The notes under the pieces are model-generated. The model did not search any database, was not told the DNA's origin, and saw only the letters and a list, made by a program, of their open reading frames with translations. Of a stretch of 64,000 nt of DNA, positions 20,307-31,261 are shown piece after piece. Position 1 is the stretch's first letter. Every line of letters starts with the position of its first letter. The DNA comes from Linanthus parryae (Eukaryota > Streptophyta > Magnoliopsida > Ericales > Polemoniaceae). The position numbers and the translations under genes are program-made. The stretch covers positions 91,981,935-92,045,934 of the forward strand of contig JALGPY010000006.1 in assembly GCA_023055425.1 (NCBI GenBank), given 5' to 3'.

Positions 20307-23300
20307 CTAGAGCCAATCTGGCGCATCTCGTATGCCCATACTCCTAGTGTGCCCTTCATGCTTCCACTGCGTGAGAGGCTTCGTAAGCGGGTCTGACAGA
20401 TTATCATCTGTAGGAATCTTGCATATCCGAACGTCTCCTCTATCGATAATATCTCGAATCAGATGAAACTTCCTGAGCACATGCTTGGACTTCTGGTGCG
20501 ATCTGGGTTCCTTTGATTGCGCGATCGCCCCGGTGTTGTCACAGAACAACTCCATTGGATCCGCAATGCTAGGGACCACACCAAGTTCAGAAACAAACTT
20601 TCTGATCCAAACAGCCTCCTTTGCTGCGCCATTTGCAGCAATGTACTCAGCCTCTGTTGTAGAATCAGCCACCGTCTCTTGCTTGGAACTCTTCCAGCTC
20701 ACCGCTGCTCCATTCAGGCAAAACACATATCCCGACTGTGATCTAAAGTCATCTCTATCGGTTTGGAAGCTTGCATCAGTGTAACCCCTTACACGCAACT
20801 CTTCCTCACCGCCAAACATCAAGAAGGCATCCTTAGTTCTTCTCAAGTACTTTAGGATGTTCTTGACAGCAATCCAGTGACTCTCACCCGGATTGGATTG
20901 GTATCTGCTTGTCATACTCAAGGCATATGACACATCTGGTCTAGTAAATAACATGGCGTACATGATAGATCCTATGGCCGAGGCATAGGGAATCCTACTC
21001 ATGCGTTCCTTCTCAATCTCATTGGAAGGACAACCACTCTTCGAAAGAGTGATTCCATGTGACATGGGCAAGAATCCCTTCTTGGAATCTTGCATGTTGA
21101 ACCGTTTCAACACCTTGTCAATATATGTACTTTGACTTAGGCCTAGCAACCTCTTAGATCTATCTCTATAGATCTTTATACCGAGTATATAGGCTGCTTC
21201 CCCTAAGTCCTTCATTGAGAAACACTTTCCCAGCCAATCTTTCACAGATTGCAGCATGGGAATGTCGTTTCCAATGAGTAGTATGTCATCCACATACAAG
21301 ACCAGAAAAGCTACAGAGCTCCCACTAACCTTCTTGTAGACACAAGACTCATCTTCGTTTCTGATGAAGCCAAACTCTTTGACCACTTCATCAAAACGTC
21401 GATTCCAACTCCTAGAAGCTTGCTTCAATCCATAAATGGATCGTTGCAGCTTACAGAATTTGTTGGCTTGCTTTGGATCCTCAAAACCCTCCGGCTGTAT
21501 CATATACACGTCCTCGAGGAGATTCCCATAAAGGAATGCTGTTTTGACATCCATCTGCCAAATCTCATAGTCGTAGTATGCTGCAATTGCAAGTAGGATT
21601 CGGATGGATTTGGTCATAGCGACTGGTGAAAAGGTTTCATCATAGTCAATACCATGAATCTGTCTGAATCCTTTAGCCACCAATCGGCCCTTATAGGTAA
21701 TCACATTACCATCCATGTCGATCTTCTTCTTGAAGACCCACTTGCACCCTATGGGCCGCGCCCCATCAGGTGGTTCCACCAAAGTCCATACTTTGTTGGT
21801 ATACATGGATTCCATCTCGGATCTCATGGCCTCAAGCCACTTCTGCGAGTCTGGGCCATTCATGGCCTCCTCATAGGTAGTAGGCTCATCATCTATGAGC
21901 ATCGTGTCACCGGAATCAGTTACGAGAAGTCCGTACCTCTCGGGTTCCTGGCGCACTCTACTAGATCTACGAAGCTCTTGTGTTACCTGAACAGGTGGAT
22001 CCACAACTGCTTGTGATTCCTGTTCATGTTCCATAATCGGTTCAGTGATTTGTGGTTCTTGAACTTCTTCAAGTTCTACATTCCTCCCACTTGCTTCTTT
22101 AGAGACAAACTCTCTTTCTAGAAACACGCCGGTCCGAGCAACAAACACTTTGTTCTCGGTTGGATTGTAGAAGTAGTATCCCTTAGTTTCCTTAGGGTAC
22201 CCCACAAATTTACACTTATCCGATTTAGGCCCTAGCTTGTCTGATTGTAAACGCTTTACATAGACATCGCAGCCCCAAATTCTCATGAACGACATTGTGG
22301 GACGCCTCCCACTCCACATCTCATATGGTGTCTTCATGACTGATTTAGATGGAACACGGTTAATGGTGAAAGCTGCACTTAACAGAGCGTAGCCCCAAAA
22401 CGATAATGGAAGATCGGTTTGACACATCATAGACCGAACCATATCCAATAGGGTTCGATTCCTCCTCTCGGACACGCCATTCCATTGTGGCGTTCCGGGT
22501 GGAGTGAGTTGGGACACGATCCCACACTCTCTAAGATAGTCGTCAAACTCTTGGCTCAAGTATTCTCCTCCACGATCCGATCGTAGAGCCTTGATACTTT
22601 TGCCAAGTTGCTTCTCTACTTCATTCTTGAATTCTTTGAACACTTCAAAGGATTCGGATTTTGCCCTCATAAGGTACACAAATCCATATCTACTGTAATC
22701 ATCAGTAAACGTAATGAAGTAGACATAACCACCCCTGGCAGGCGTGGCAAATGGCCCACACACATCGGTATGTATGAGCGCCAATTGCTCACTAGTCCTC
22801 TCACCTTTCTTATTGAAAGGGGACTTTGTCATTATTCCCAATAAACAAGCCTCACATGTCTCATATGATTCAAAATCAAATGAGTCTAGTAATCCATCCT
22901 TATGGAGTCTAGATACACGTTTCTCATTTATGTGGCCTAAACGACAATGCCATAAATAAGCAGGATTTAAATCATTTATTTTAATCCGCTTGGTATTAAT
23001 GTTGTAGACAGGATTGCTTAGATCAAGGACATAAAGTCCATTAAATAATTGCGCACTAAAATAGTGAATATTATTCAAATAAAAGGAACAACAATTGTTC
23101 TTTATTGAAATAATAAAACCTTCCTTGTCCAAACAAGAAATATAAATAATGTTTCTGCTCATAGCAGGCACAAAATAGCAATTATTTAATTCTAAAACTA
23201 ATCCTGAAGGCAGAGATAGCTCGCACATGCCTATGGCCAACGCAGCAACCTTTGCTCCATTCCCAACGCGCAGATCTACCTCCCCTTTAGCCAATCTTTT

Positions 23301-24257
23301 ACTTCTCTTTAGATCCTGCATATTTCGACAAATATGAGATCCACATCCAGTATCTAATACCCATGATGTAGAGACAGTTAAATTGACATCTACAACAAAA
23401 ATACCTGGTGGTGGTGGAATCACTATTCCAAGCCTCTTGTCCTCCAGATATTTTGGGCAGTTCCTTCTCCAGTGTCCAGGTTGACTACAGTAGTGACATT
23501 CACCCTTAGTCACGACCTTGGCAATGCCACCAACAGGCTTAAGGGCTTGTTCCTTGGACTTGGCAACTGACTTGCCTTTGCCCTTGGAGGAAGAGGCAAA
23601 CCTTTTGCCCTTTCCTTTATGCACCATCATAATGGCCTTGCCCTTACCCTTGTTGATGCTCTGTTCAGCCGTCCTCAACATGTTGAGCAAATCTGGCAGT
23701 GGTTTAACGATCTCGTTCATGTTATAGTTCATGATGAACTGTCCATAACTCTCGGGCAACGGTTGCAACACGAGATCGGTTGCCAACTCTTGGCCGACCG
23801 GGAACCCAAGCCGGGCGAGATTCTCCAAGTACCCGATCATTCGGAGTACATGGGGTCCCACCGGGTTCCCTTCTGCCAGATGACATTTGAACAGTGCCTT
23901 TGAGACCTCATACCTCTCTACCCTCGCCTGCTCTTGGAAGAACTGCTTTAGATGTTCGATCATATCGACAGCATTCATGTTCTCATGTTGCTTCTGAAGC
24001 TCAGAGGTCATGGTGCAAAGCATTAGGCAGGCCGCATCATTAGCGTCATCAACACGCTTTTGATACGCCTTTAAGGCAACAGGTGTCTGGTTCTCTGGAC
24101 CTTCTGGAACATGCTCCTCTATTGCGTACAGTTTCTTCTCTTGCTTGAGAACAATTCTCAAGTTTCTGTACCAATCAAGAAAATTGGTTACAGAGAGCTT
24201 GTCCTTCTCAAGGACAGATCGTAGGGAATGTTGTGAACTCGATGAGTTGTTTGCCAT
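20307..24257 (-). CDS. COP-D gag-pol polyprotein
   Basis: 1316 residues from MANNSSSSQHSL. An in-frame ATG 96 bp upstream gives a longer form, but MANNSS fits the family start and aligns with MAKNSS in COP-E. Gag has a CCHC knuckle at about 254-267 (CHYCSQPGHWRRNC). Protease has WVLDTG with Asp at about 302. Integrase has the zinc residues H437, H442, C468, C471 and the catalytic triad D498, D561, E597 (35 residues between the last two). RT has D903 (WQMDVKTAF) and YVDD at 988-991. RNase H has D1161, E1204 and D1240. No stop or frameshift is seen, so it could be active. The gag sequence (LRxVLEKxKLxxTNFLDWYR) recalls the Tork/TAR/Angela group; the lineage is not proven. Confidence 0.95.
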   Translation of the reverse strand: MANNSSSSQHSLRSVLEKDKLSVTNFLDWYRNLRIVLKQEKKLYAIEEHVPEGPENQTPVALKAYQKRVDDANDAACLMLCTMTSELQKQHENMNAVDMIEHLKQFFQEQARVERYEVSKALFKCHLAEGNPVGPHVLRMIGYLENLARLGFPVGQELATDLVLQPLPESYGQFIMNYNMNEIVKPLPDLLNMLRTAEQSINKGKGKAIMMVHKGKGKRFASSSKGKGKSVAKSKEQALKPVGGIAKVVTKGECHYCSQPGHWRRNCPKYLEDKRLGIVIPPPPGIFVVDVNLTVSTSWVLDTGCGSHICRNMQDLKRSKRLAKGEVDLRVGNGAKVAALAIGMCELSLPSGLVLELNNCYFVPAMSRNIIYISCLDKEGFIISIKNNCCSFYLNNIHYFSAQLFNGLYVLDLSNPVYNINTKRIKINDLNPAYLWHCRLGHINEKRVSRLHKDGLLDSFDFESYETCEACLLGIMTKSPFNKKGERTSEQLALIHTDVCGPFATPARGGYVYFITFTDDYSRYGFVYLMRAKSESFEVFKEFKNEVEKQLGKSIKALRSDRGGEYLSQEFDDYLRECGIVSQLTPPGTPQWNGVSERRNRTLLDMVRSMMCQTDLPLSFWGYALLSAAFTINRVPSKSVMKTPYEMWSGRRPTMSFMRIWGCDVYVKRLQSDKLGPKSDKCKFVGYPKETKGYYFYNPTENKVFVARTGVFLEREFVSKEASGRNVELEEVQEPQITEPIMEHEQESQAVVDPPVQVTQELRRSSRVRQEPERYGLLVTDSGDTMLIDDEPTTYEEAMNGPDSQKWLEAMRSEMESMYTNKVWTLVEPPDGARPIGCKWVFKKKIDMDGNVITYKGRLVAKGFRQIHGIDYDETFSPVAMTKSIRILLAIAAYYDYEIWQMDVKTAFLYGNLLEDVYMIQPEGFEDPKQANKFCKLQRSIYGLKQASRSWNRRFDEVVKEFGFIRNEDESCVYKKVSGSSVAFLVLYVDDILLIGNDIPMLQSVKDWLGKCFSMKDLGEAAYILGIKIYRDRSKRLLGLSQSTYIDKVLKRFNMQDSKKGFLPMSHGITLSKSGCPSNEIEKERMSRIPYASAIGSIMYAMLFTRPDVSYALSMTSRYQSNPGESHWIAVKNILKYLRRTKDAFLMFGGEEELRVRGYTDASFQTDRDDFRSQSGYVFCLNGAAVSWKSSKQETVADSTTEAEYIAANGAAKEAVWIRKFVSELGVVPSIADPMELFCDNTGAIAQSKEPRSHQKSKHVLRKFHLIRDIIDRGDVRICKIPTDDNLSDPLTKPLTQWKHEGHTRSMGIRDAPDWL

Positions 24258-25931
24258 TTGGAATTCTACAAAAGGAAAATACGCAAGTTTTAGTATTTGT
24301 GAATTTTTTTGACTATATTTAATAATGGCTAGTTTATTAAATATAGCTCCCACTATTTTTCTACGGATTAATAACCCTCAAGATATTAATGCGGAAAATA
24401 TCCTTATATTTTCTAGTGGGCCAAGATCCATCTTTTTCATCTCCTTATGAGCTTGCTTTTGCAAGTCACCCATAATTCGACTACTTCTTAGGTAGGAACG
24501 ATTTCCAATTGCATCCCATATGCAACTCTTGGTTCAATCGGGCAAATAACTCCTTATTTATCCATCCATATGGATAATCCCAATTGATTGCCTCTAGGTT
24601 TCTTAATCAAATTAATAGCCTAGTTGTGTTCAACCTCTTATCTAAACAATTGCACATTGTTACGTGCCATCGCATTCCATCATTATGAACCAAGTCGCCA
24701 TGCTTTGGCACGCACGAACTTGATAAATAATGATGATAATGAGTGTTTAAATAACGAGAAGGCAAGAACACAATATTTAAAATTTGAGGGATTTTTCAAT
24801 TTTAATTATTTTGTTGATCAATATCAACTAATCTATCTATTTGAGTTTGGGCACAACTCCAAATAATAGATCCGGGTTGTCTAATTATCTTATTATCCTA
24901 ATTGCATGCATCATCCATACACCAACCACACAAATAATAAGACAATAAATAAACAACCACAAAACAGAAATTAAACATGATGTGGATATGGCCTTTTTCT
25001 AGACTAAGATAATTCCAAGCCAATGGAATTATCTATGAACCCTAAAAGCAAACACATCTCCATGCGTCTTGATCTTTTGGTCCATCCTTCATAGTCATGT
25101 GGAATGCTCCATGCTCCATGCTCCATCTTTTGTGGCTCCTTTTGGCTTTGGGCTTCCTTTCTCCAATCTTGGCTAACAATCTAGTTTATCTAGCACTAGC
25201 TAATATCTATACTAAATAAAATAAATCTCACAAGTTGAGAAAAAAAATGGCACGCAGGCCATAAAACCCTAATTAATTATTACAATTAATTGATCAGCTC
25301 GCAGGCCGTAAAACCAAACCACAAAATTAAACATCCACATCAAACCCCATCCTAAGGCCATATCCAATCACCATGCGATTTGCACATAAACAGTTAAAAT
25401 CCAATTTTAACGCGCTTGGTCAATTTTAATTGATTTTAGGATTTCTTGGGTTAAAACGGTCCATGGGCCCAACAATCCAATTGCCCGGGCCCAAACAAAG
25501 TGAACCATAAGGCCCTAGGGCCGGCCCGGCCCAAAACCCGCAAGCTAGGCCCGCGGGTTAGGGCCGCCCGGCCCCTTAGGGCGCCAATCTTGGGCGGCAA
25601 GCAAGGGGGCGGTCCCCTAGGGGGCCGAACCTCCTTATGGAGGTTGTTTCCAAAACAACCTCCTTGCTTGGAGCCCAAGTTTGGTTGTTTCCTTGTTTTT
25701 GGGAGAACTCCTTCTTCCCCAAGGATGCCCAAACCCTAGATCTAAGATCCTAAAATTTCTCAAACTCACCAATTCATGCATCCAATGCAATAATTGGGTC
25801 TTGTTATGATTAATTCTTTGACAAATTGCATCCAATGCTTGATTTGTCTTGTTTTACGCGATGAACAACAATTTAAGGTGTAAAACAACAAGAATGTAAC
25901 ACATAAACTACGTTTATGCTCTATGACCTGT
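24258..25931 (-). other. COP-D leader (5' untranslated region)
   Basis: About 1.67 kb between primer site and gag start with no convincing coding frame. It is GC-rich near the primer site (25480-25640, GGCCC-rich) and contains a triple TGCTCCA(T) repeat at about 25104-25123. Parallel leaders occur in COP-E (43439-45070) and, in remnant, COP-G. Confidence 0.75.
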
Positions 25932-25944
25932 GGCTCTGATACCA
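25932..25944 (-). other. COP-D primer binding site (initiator-Met tRNA)
   Basis: On the minus strand TGGTATCAGAGCC lies one base inside the 5' LTR. TGGTATCAGAGC is the standard plant copia site complementary to the 3' end of initiator-Met tRNA. Confidence 0.93.
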
Positions 25945-25945
25945 C

Positions 25946-27373
25946 TGTAGGGTTTTGATTCATGGATCGCGCAAACGGAAGCATAATCAAACAAACAACC
26001 ATGCAAAACCCTCCAAGGATCACAAGTCTAGATGCATAACGATAGTGAAGGTAAGAAATCATAAACACACCTTTGGGTTCTCCTTGATGACTTCAAACGC
26101 GAATAGTGTCACGTTCTCTATAGTTGATCCACGCCTAGAGTTGATCCTAGATCTCCAATCTCCTTGGTGCTAGCCCGGAATGAGAGGAGGGTGAAGGAAT
26201 AACGCAAAACGAGGCAAAAGAAGGGCTCGGCCCTCTTTTGGCGTCGGGGACGAGGGGGCGGCGACAAGGGTGGCGTCGGCCTCCTTGTTGCTTGCTCTCT
26301 CTCTCCTTTGTTCTCTCCCACTCTTGTTATGTTCTCTCTAGAGCATAAGTTATGAGGAAGGAAGGAAGGAGGGTCCTTTATATAGTCCAACAACTCCTTG
26401 TTAACTACCTAAAGGACTTATTCTAGTCCTACTAGAATTCAATTTAGTCCCTTCCTTGCAAATTAGTCCCTACTAAGTTTGCAAGGGTTTGCAAAGTGAT
26501 CCTTCTAATTAATTAATCCAATTAATTAATTCCCAAATCTAGTACAACTCTATATAGCGTGTGACCCCATAGGTTCTATCTAGTTGGTAGCAACTCTTTG
26601 CTAATATGGAGCGGTTTCTAGCAAAACATCCATTCTAGCCAACTAATAGAATAGTCATCTAGACAACCTTGTACAAGTAATTGTCTCATCCTTTTGCCTC
26701 CATATCCGGATTGGACACGAGAAATACAAGTCACACTCGTATATCCAATCCATAGTTTCTCGATCCATGGAATAGCCTTATTCGTGCAAATAACATCAAT
26801 ATCCCATATTGATTTATTTGAGTCTGGCCAGACATTCTATAAGCACTATCCTTCGAGTGGCCTAGGATATTTGCTCCCGTTATGTGGTAGGGGCAAATCC
26901 TCTCTACGTCCACTACGATCTCTAAGCTTTCTTCTCATTGTATCCAGTACACGCCTTTATAACTACCCAGTTACGGTGTAGCGTTTAACGCTACCAAGAT
27001 CACTATGATCCACAACTAGAATATCTAGTGACTTCAAGTCTAAGGATGACAATACCATTGTACCCGAGAAGCACTTGTGACTCAACATAACATGTATGTA
27101 GCCTTCTCGGTGATGGGTCAATCCAGTGCAACATTCCGTTATGCACACCTATGTGTTGGATCGTGATATCTCCATATCAATCCAACCCCATACTAGTCTA
27201 TAGATGATTGTCCCATTAATCATTATATTTGACTAGGGATATTTAAGATAAACAACACGATTGTAAATCTAAGGACTTCATTATATTAAATATCCAATAA
27301 ATAATAAATGAATTTTCTAGCCAATTACAAATTCACACTAAACTAGATTGCCTCTAGGGCATCTATTCCAACA
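25946..27373 (-). repeat. COP-D 5' LTR
   Basis: 1428 bp, same length as the 3' LTR. Ends TG...CA on the element strand (TGTTGGAATAG to AAAACCCTACA). Confidence 0.95.
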
Positions 27374-27378
27374 CGCCT

Positions 27379-27723
27379 CACGATCTTGTGCTCTGGAATT
27401 CCTGCTAGCTTCAGAGTGTTGAGCGAGACAACGTTAACTGCCGCTCCTCCGTCGACGAACGCTCTTTTGAACTCCACACCATTGATGATTGTTGTTACAT
27501 ACAAAGGCTTCTGGTGGCTCGCATCTGTCTTCTTGTCTCTTGCGGAGAAGGTTATGACCTTTTCTGTAGAGCGAGATGCCCTGACAACCTTTCCGTTGGA
27601 GATCACGATATCCTCCTCGTAATCCTCCGCTATCCTTAGGATCTCCTTTGTCATTTCCTTCCGGCATTTCTCCGAGAAGTTCATTTCATCGAAGAACCTG
27701 CCGAACCCGTGCGACCCCTTCAT
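27379..27723 (-). pseudogene. GYP-B protease, N-terminal half
   Basis: Minus strand MKGSHGFGRFFDEMNFSEK, then KPLYVTTIINGVEFKRAFVD and VDGGAAVNVVSLNTLKLAGI, ending at EHKIVRR where COP-D begins. VDGGAAVNV is the retroviral-type protease active site (D-S/T-G in the family). Here the second residue is Gly, a departure from DSG/DTG that may impair catalysis. Confidence 0.85.
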
Positions 27724-27749
27724 CCGATCGGCACGTTCGTCCTCCGTGT

Positions 27750-28031
27750 CTATGATGTAGTCGTCGTCATTGTGGATTCGGCAATGATGGGTAGACCGTC
27801 CTCCGCAACCTCTTCAAGGTCCATAATCGAGATCATGGCAACCTCTTTGCCTTTTGGTTCTTGCTCCGCATGGGTAGGCAGTGGATTGTTTCGCACGTCC
27901 TGCCTCTGGTCGCTAACAATCAGCTCGCCATTTTTCATCTTTTGGCTTACCATGATTATGAGTTTCTTACAGTCAACCGTGGGATGCATGAAATTTCCGT
28001 GACATTCGCACCACTTCGGGTCCCTCACCAT
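27750..28031 (-). pseudogene. GYP-B gag-protease junction with a zinc-knuckle-like motif
   Basis: Minus strand; WCECHGNFMHPTVDCKKL gives a C-x-C-H-x4-H-x4-C pattern seen at the end of gag in Tat-type elements. The tail is acidic (ISIMDLEEVAEDG). A frame break separates it from both the gag core and the protease. Confidence 0.65.
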
Positions 28032-28144
28032 CTCCTTGGAAGGTGCTCTTTCGAGCGGCGGCAGGATACCATCCTTACGCCATTGTCTGCACAGGTCACT
28101 TACTTCCTTTACCGAACATGGCAGAGGTGGAGCATCGAAGTTTA

Positions 28145-29351
28145 CTACCTTCGGCTGCTTTTGGGCGAGATCGTATTCACTTCAGCCTCACGTCCTCTCT
28201 TGTAGCTGAACCTCCCAATTTTGAAAGTGGTCCCGCTCGGGGATCTCTCAAGGGTGTGCCTCTTTTTCTGCCTCTCCACTATAGGCTCAATACTCTTTGT
28301 GCATTCGATCAGCTTCGAAAATGTAGGTGTTTGCAGGTTGATAAGCATACCATTGTACTCGTTTCGCATGCACTGCAGGCATATCTCCACGCGCTTCTGG
28401 TACATCCGCGAGAGATGAATCATTGTCACCTTTTCTTCCATCTGGAAGAATTTAGTGTAAAACTTCTGGACCATGTCGTCCCAGGTCCTTACAGATCCAG
28501 CTTCCAACGTCCTGTACCACTTGTAGGCCACGTTCCCCAGGGATTTCGGGAACTCGCGCATCAGCAGCTTAGGATCGGCCCCGTATGGCCCCATCACATC
28601 AATAAAACGCATGACATGATCATGGGCGTTCCCATTGACATCTTCAAACTTGTCCCATTTAGGAGCCTTGTACCCAGCAGGATTAGGCATGAGGTAGATC
28701 TCTCGTGGAATAGGTGGATCGTTGTCAAGCTTCGGGATGATGGTGTCAGGATGGTTTCTATTGAGCCAGGATGGTTTCTATGCGCCGCTGCAGCGACGTC
28801 ATACACTCTTGAGCACTTCCCCCAGCAGCAAAAGGAGGGGTTGTTACAGGCGGAGGCGACACATATGCCGCAGAAGGGCTAGGAACATATTGTGAATTCA
28901 CGTTGCCCCACACTGCCGATGGAGGAGGCAAGGGGTATTGTGAGGTCGGATTGGGTACCAGAGTTGGAGGTTCAGGAGTGTGAGTGGCAAGAGGCAACAT
29001 TTGAGCCGTTGGCCCCTGAACTGAGGGTAACTGCGTCGTTGCCGGTGGAGTTTGAAGGTTAGGATTGGGTGGTGTGGTTGACACTCCCAATCCTTGAGTG
29101 GTGGAAGCTCCTCCTCCCTTAGAGACGGTAGTGGCTGACGCGGGATTTGGGGCGAGAGTCCCCAGGATAGCCATTATCCGTTCCAGCTGCACAGATTGAG
29201 CTTTGAGAGCCTTCGCCTGGTTCTGGATGGTAGCGTCCAAGACCTCTAACGTCGGAGCTTCACCGGCGGCTGTAGGAGTACGGCGGGCCTCCTCTCCCGA
29301 GGTGGTCTCCATGGAAGGCGATCTGTTACTGACATCATCTTCATGAGACAT
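28145..29351 (-). pseudogene. GYP-B gag
   Basis: Starts MSHEDDVSNRSPSMET at 29351, about 20 bp inside the primer site. The N-terminal part is Pro/Thr-rich with a short helix (IQNQAKALKAQSVQLERIMA). A stop at about 28758 follows a 20-bp tandem duplication (AGAAACCATCCTGGCTCAAT repeated) at about 28745-28782. The core then resumes in another frame: MPNPAGYKAPKWDKFEDVNG, MREFPKSLGNVAYKWYRTLE, TWDDMVQKFYTKFFQME, the Retrotrans_gag signature. Gag would form the particle shell. Confidence 0.88.
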
Positions 29352-29370
29352 GGTTGCTTGCAATGGTAAG

Positions 29371-29390
29371 TTCACGTCGGGTTCACCAAA
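29371..29390 (-). other. GYP-B primer binding site candidate
   Basis: Directly inside the 5' LTR the element strand reads TTTGGTGAACCCGACGTGAA. TGGTGAACCCGACGTG would pair with a tRNA ending ...CACGTCGGGTTCACCA. I cannot assign the tRNA from memory with confidence. Confidence 0.7.
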
Positions 29391-30026
29391 TGTGTACGAG
29401 AGAATCCTGCAGAGAGGACTCAATATACACCAAGAGCAGAGGATAGAAAGGACACAGGAAGTGTGGGGTTGTGTGTAGGGAGAGAGTAAGGCAATAGCAC
29501 TGTGTGAGAGAGAGAGACAGGATCTTGGCAGAGCTTCCGCGTATCTCAGGTGTTTTCTTCCCTTGTATGGAAGGGTTAACGATCTATATATAACAGAGAA
29601 TGTGACCGTTGTAGTGTGGTTAATGCGCCCATCAATGGCGGCTTAATTAGCTTAACCACAACGGCACGTTCGTCCGCGTATATAGGGACAGTTACAGCAC
29701 GTTATCCGCGTATACCGAAACCGTTACGAGGTTGACCGGGTTTGACCGGGTTGACCGGGTTTATGGAGCTCGTGCCATAAATCTCTCAAAAGCAGTTACA
29801 AGGGGTCGCGCGCGGGCTTGGTTGTCGCTCGCGCGCGACAGGACTTACTCTAGCTTCCAAACCACTAATTCCCTACAAGTCCTGTGAGGTGGTATGCGAG
29901 GGCCCTGTCTCGCAGCCCCCACGTGGAACAGCGCGGCTGGTGATCCAGTGTGTGTGGAGCACATTATGGTGTGCTGGATGGTCGCCACGTGGCCAAGATC
30001 TTCCTGTACAGAAAGCACTATCTACA
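29391..30026 (-). repeat. GYP-B 5' LTR
   Basis: 636 bp. It has a TATA-like TTATATATAG on the element strand at about 29582-29591; the matching site in the 3' LTR is changed. CTAGG follows at 30027-30031. Confidence 0.95.
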
Positions 30027-30929
30027 CTAGGCTTCTCCAGAGAGCCTAGGGTTTATGTAGACTATTATGTTTTCCCGGATTTAGACTTTGTTTCGTGCGT
30101 ATTTGATTACGATTAATGACTGGATATTTATTTTCATGGATATGTTATTGAATCTAGACTATTGACACGTCTAGCTCGTGATTTGATTATCAATGAAAAT
30201 AAGTCTTCTCATGAATCGTAATCTTTCTTAAAGTTAATATTTTTTCTAGTTATTGTTCCTATGCTATGCTTAATTTCTTGGCAAGAATGGAGTAATTAAC
30301 CGGATTTTTTATTTAGCTAGCGAGTGCGTGAGCGACTTAGACCTAGTTGTGATGAGATATGAACAAAAATCCTGAATCACTGAGACTGATAAGAGAAGTG
30401 TGTAGGATTGGCCTTAGTGGGTAGATTCGGTAGGTGAGATTTGATTGTTTCGTGCAACAGTGGACCGATAGGGCGCGTTGTCGTGCAGGTCGTTAGCCTA
30501 CTAGAACGGAACGGTATATGTAGGTGGACCGACAGGACACCAAGTAAACCGTGACGTAGAAGGACATGAGACCGAGAGGAGATTGTCACTACTATTACCC
30601 GGCTTAGTTAGAATAGAGTTAACGTGTTACATAATTCGGAAATCGACTACAGCCCTAGGTGATCTAGAGATTGCCTAGTTTCTCCATATCTTTTTAATAA
30701 AATAAAAATCCAAAAATATTAGTTTAGTTGTTTACTTTATTTTAGTCACCTGTTTGAGGGTGACAATTGATTAAATCACAATCTCTTCCTCCCAGTTACA
30801 GTACTCTAAATTAATCACTTAATTAAATAATCTCAAGCCTGTCCCTGTGGGATCGATAACTCGGGGTTGAAATATTACCCTATATTACTTGAACCGTGCA
30901 TTTGCGGTAACACGTAAGAAAGCGTGGCA
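30027..30929 (+). repeat. GYP-C LTR-like sequence, right of GYP-B
   Basis: Continuation of 6601-6840. It starts CTAGGCTTCTCCAGAGAGCC and ends near CTGTGGGATCGATAACTCGG and TGAACCGTGCATTTGCGG, a terminus style common in gypsy LTRs. No convincing open frame. The right boundary with the copia fragment is at about 30929. Confidence 0.5.
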
Positions 30930-31261
30930 ACCACAACACCATTGTCACTACGAAAAACACTTGTGACTTTCACATAACTTCCATGTAGCATTCTCGTGGC
31001 GGGTCAATCCAGTATGCCATTAATCCTAATGCATACCCATGTGTTAGACTTCATATCTCCATATCAATCTACCCACATATTAGTCTCTATGCATAGTGAC
31101 CATCCTATTAACCATTATACTTGACTAGTGATAGTTTAGGATAACAACAATTGCAATCTAAGGACTTCATAATATTAATATATCCATATTTATTACAATG
31201 AATAGTCTAGCTAAGACAACATTCACACAAAAATAGATTGCCTCTAGGGAATACACCAACA
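30930..31261 (-). repeat. COP-G (right part): start of a minus-oriented copia LTR
   Basis: Matches the copia family LTR from ACCACAACACCATTGTCACT to the terminal GGGAATACACCAACA. It is best read as the far end of the LTR that begins at 5125. Confidence 0.75.

Larger units (their letters stand above)
18865..27373 (-). mobile_element. COP-D: complete young Ty1/copia element
   Basis: 8509 bp with 1428-bp direct LTRs (18865-20292 and 25946-27373) and TSD CGCCT at 18860-18864 and 27374-27378. On the minus strand the order is 5' LTR, initiator-Met primer site, leader of about 1.67 kb, one gag-pol polyprotein of 1316 residues, polypurine tract and 3' LTR. All expected domains are present in copia order (gag, protease, integrase, RT, RNase H) with no stop. 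It sits in the protease of GYP-B. LTR similarity (about 9 differences) says the insertion is recent. Confidence 0.97.
6841..30026 (-). mobile_element. GYP-B: complete Tat-type Ty3/gypsy element with antisense PMD gene
   Basis: Direct LTRs at 6841-7465 and 29391-30026, with TSD CTAGG at 6836-6840 and 30027-30031. Read on the minus strand, from 30026 leftward: 5' LTR, a primer-site candidate, gag, CCHC-like region, protease (split by COP-D), linker, RT, degenerate RNase H, archaeal-like RNase H, duplicated H2C2 linker, integrase, a non-coding part with 54-bp repeats, then a PMD gene on the opposite strand, a polypurine tract and the 3' LTR. Two RNases H in tandem and a long region beyond integrase are hallmarks of the Tat/Ogre group. 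Without COP-D the element is about 14.7 kb. All its genes carry disruptions. Confidence 0.93.

Noticed and set aside
25451..25739. Opposed GC-rich frames in the COP-D leader
   Set aside because: Both strands are open because of GGCC-rich composition. The position is the untranslated leader, and the matching leader of COP-E does not keep the frames.
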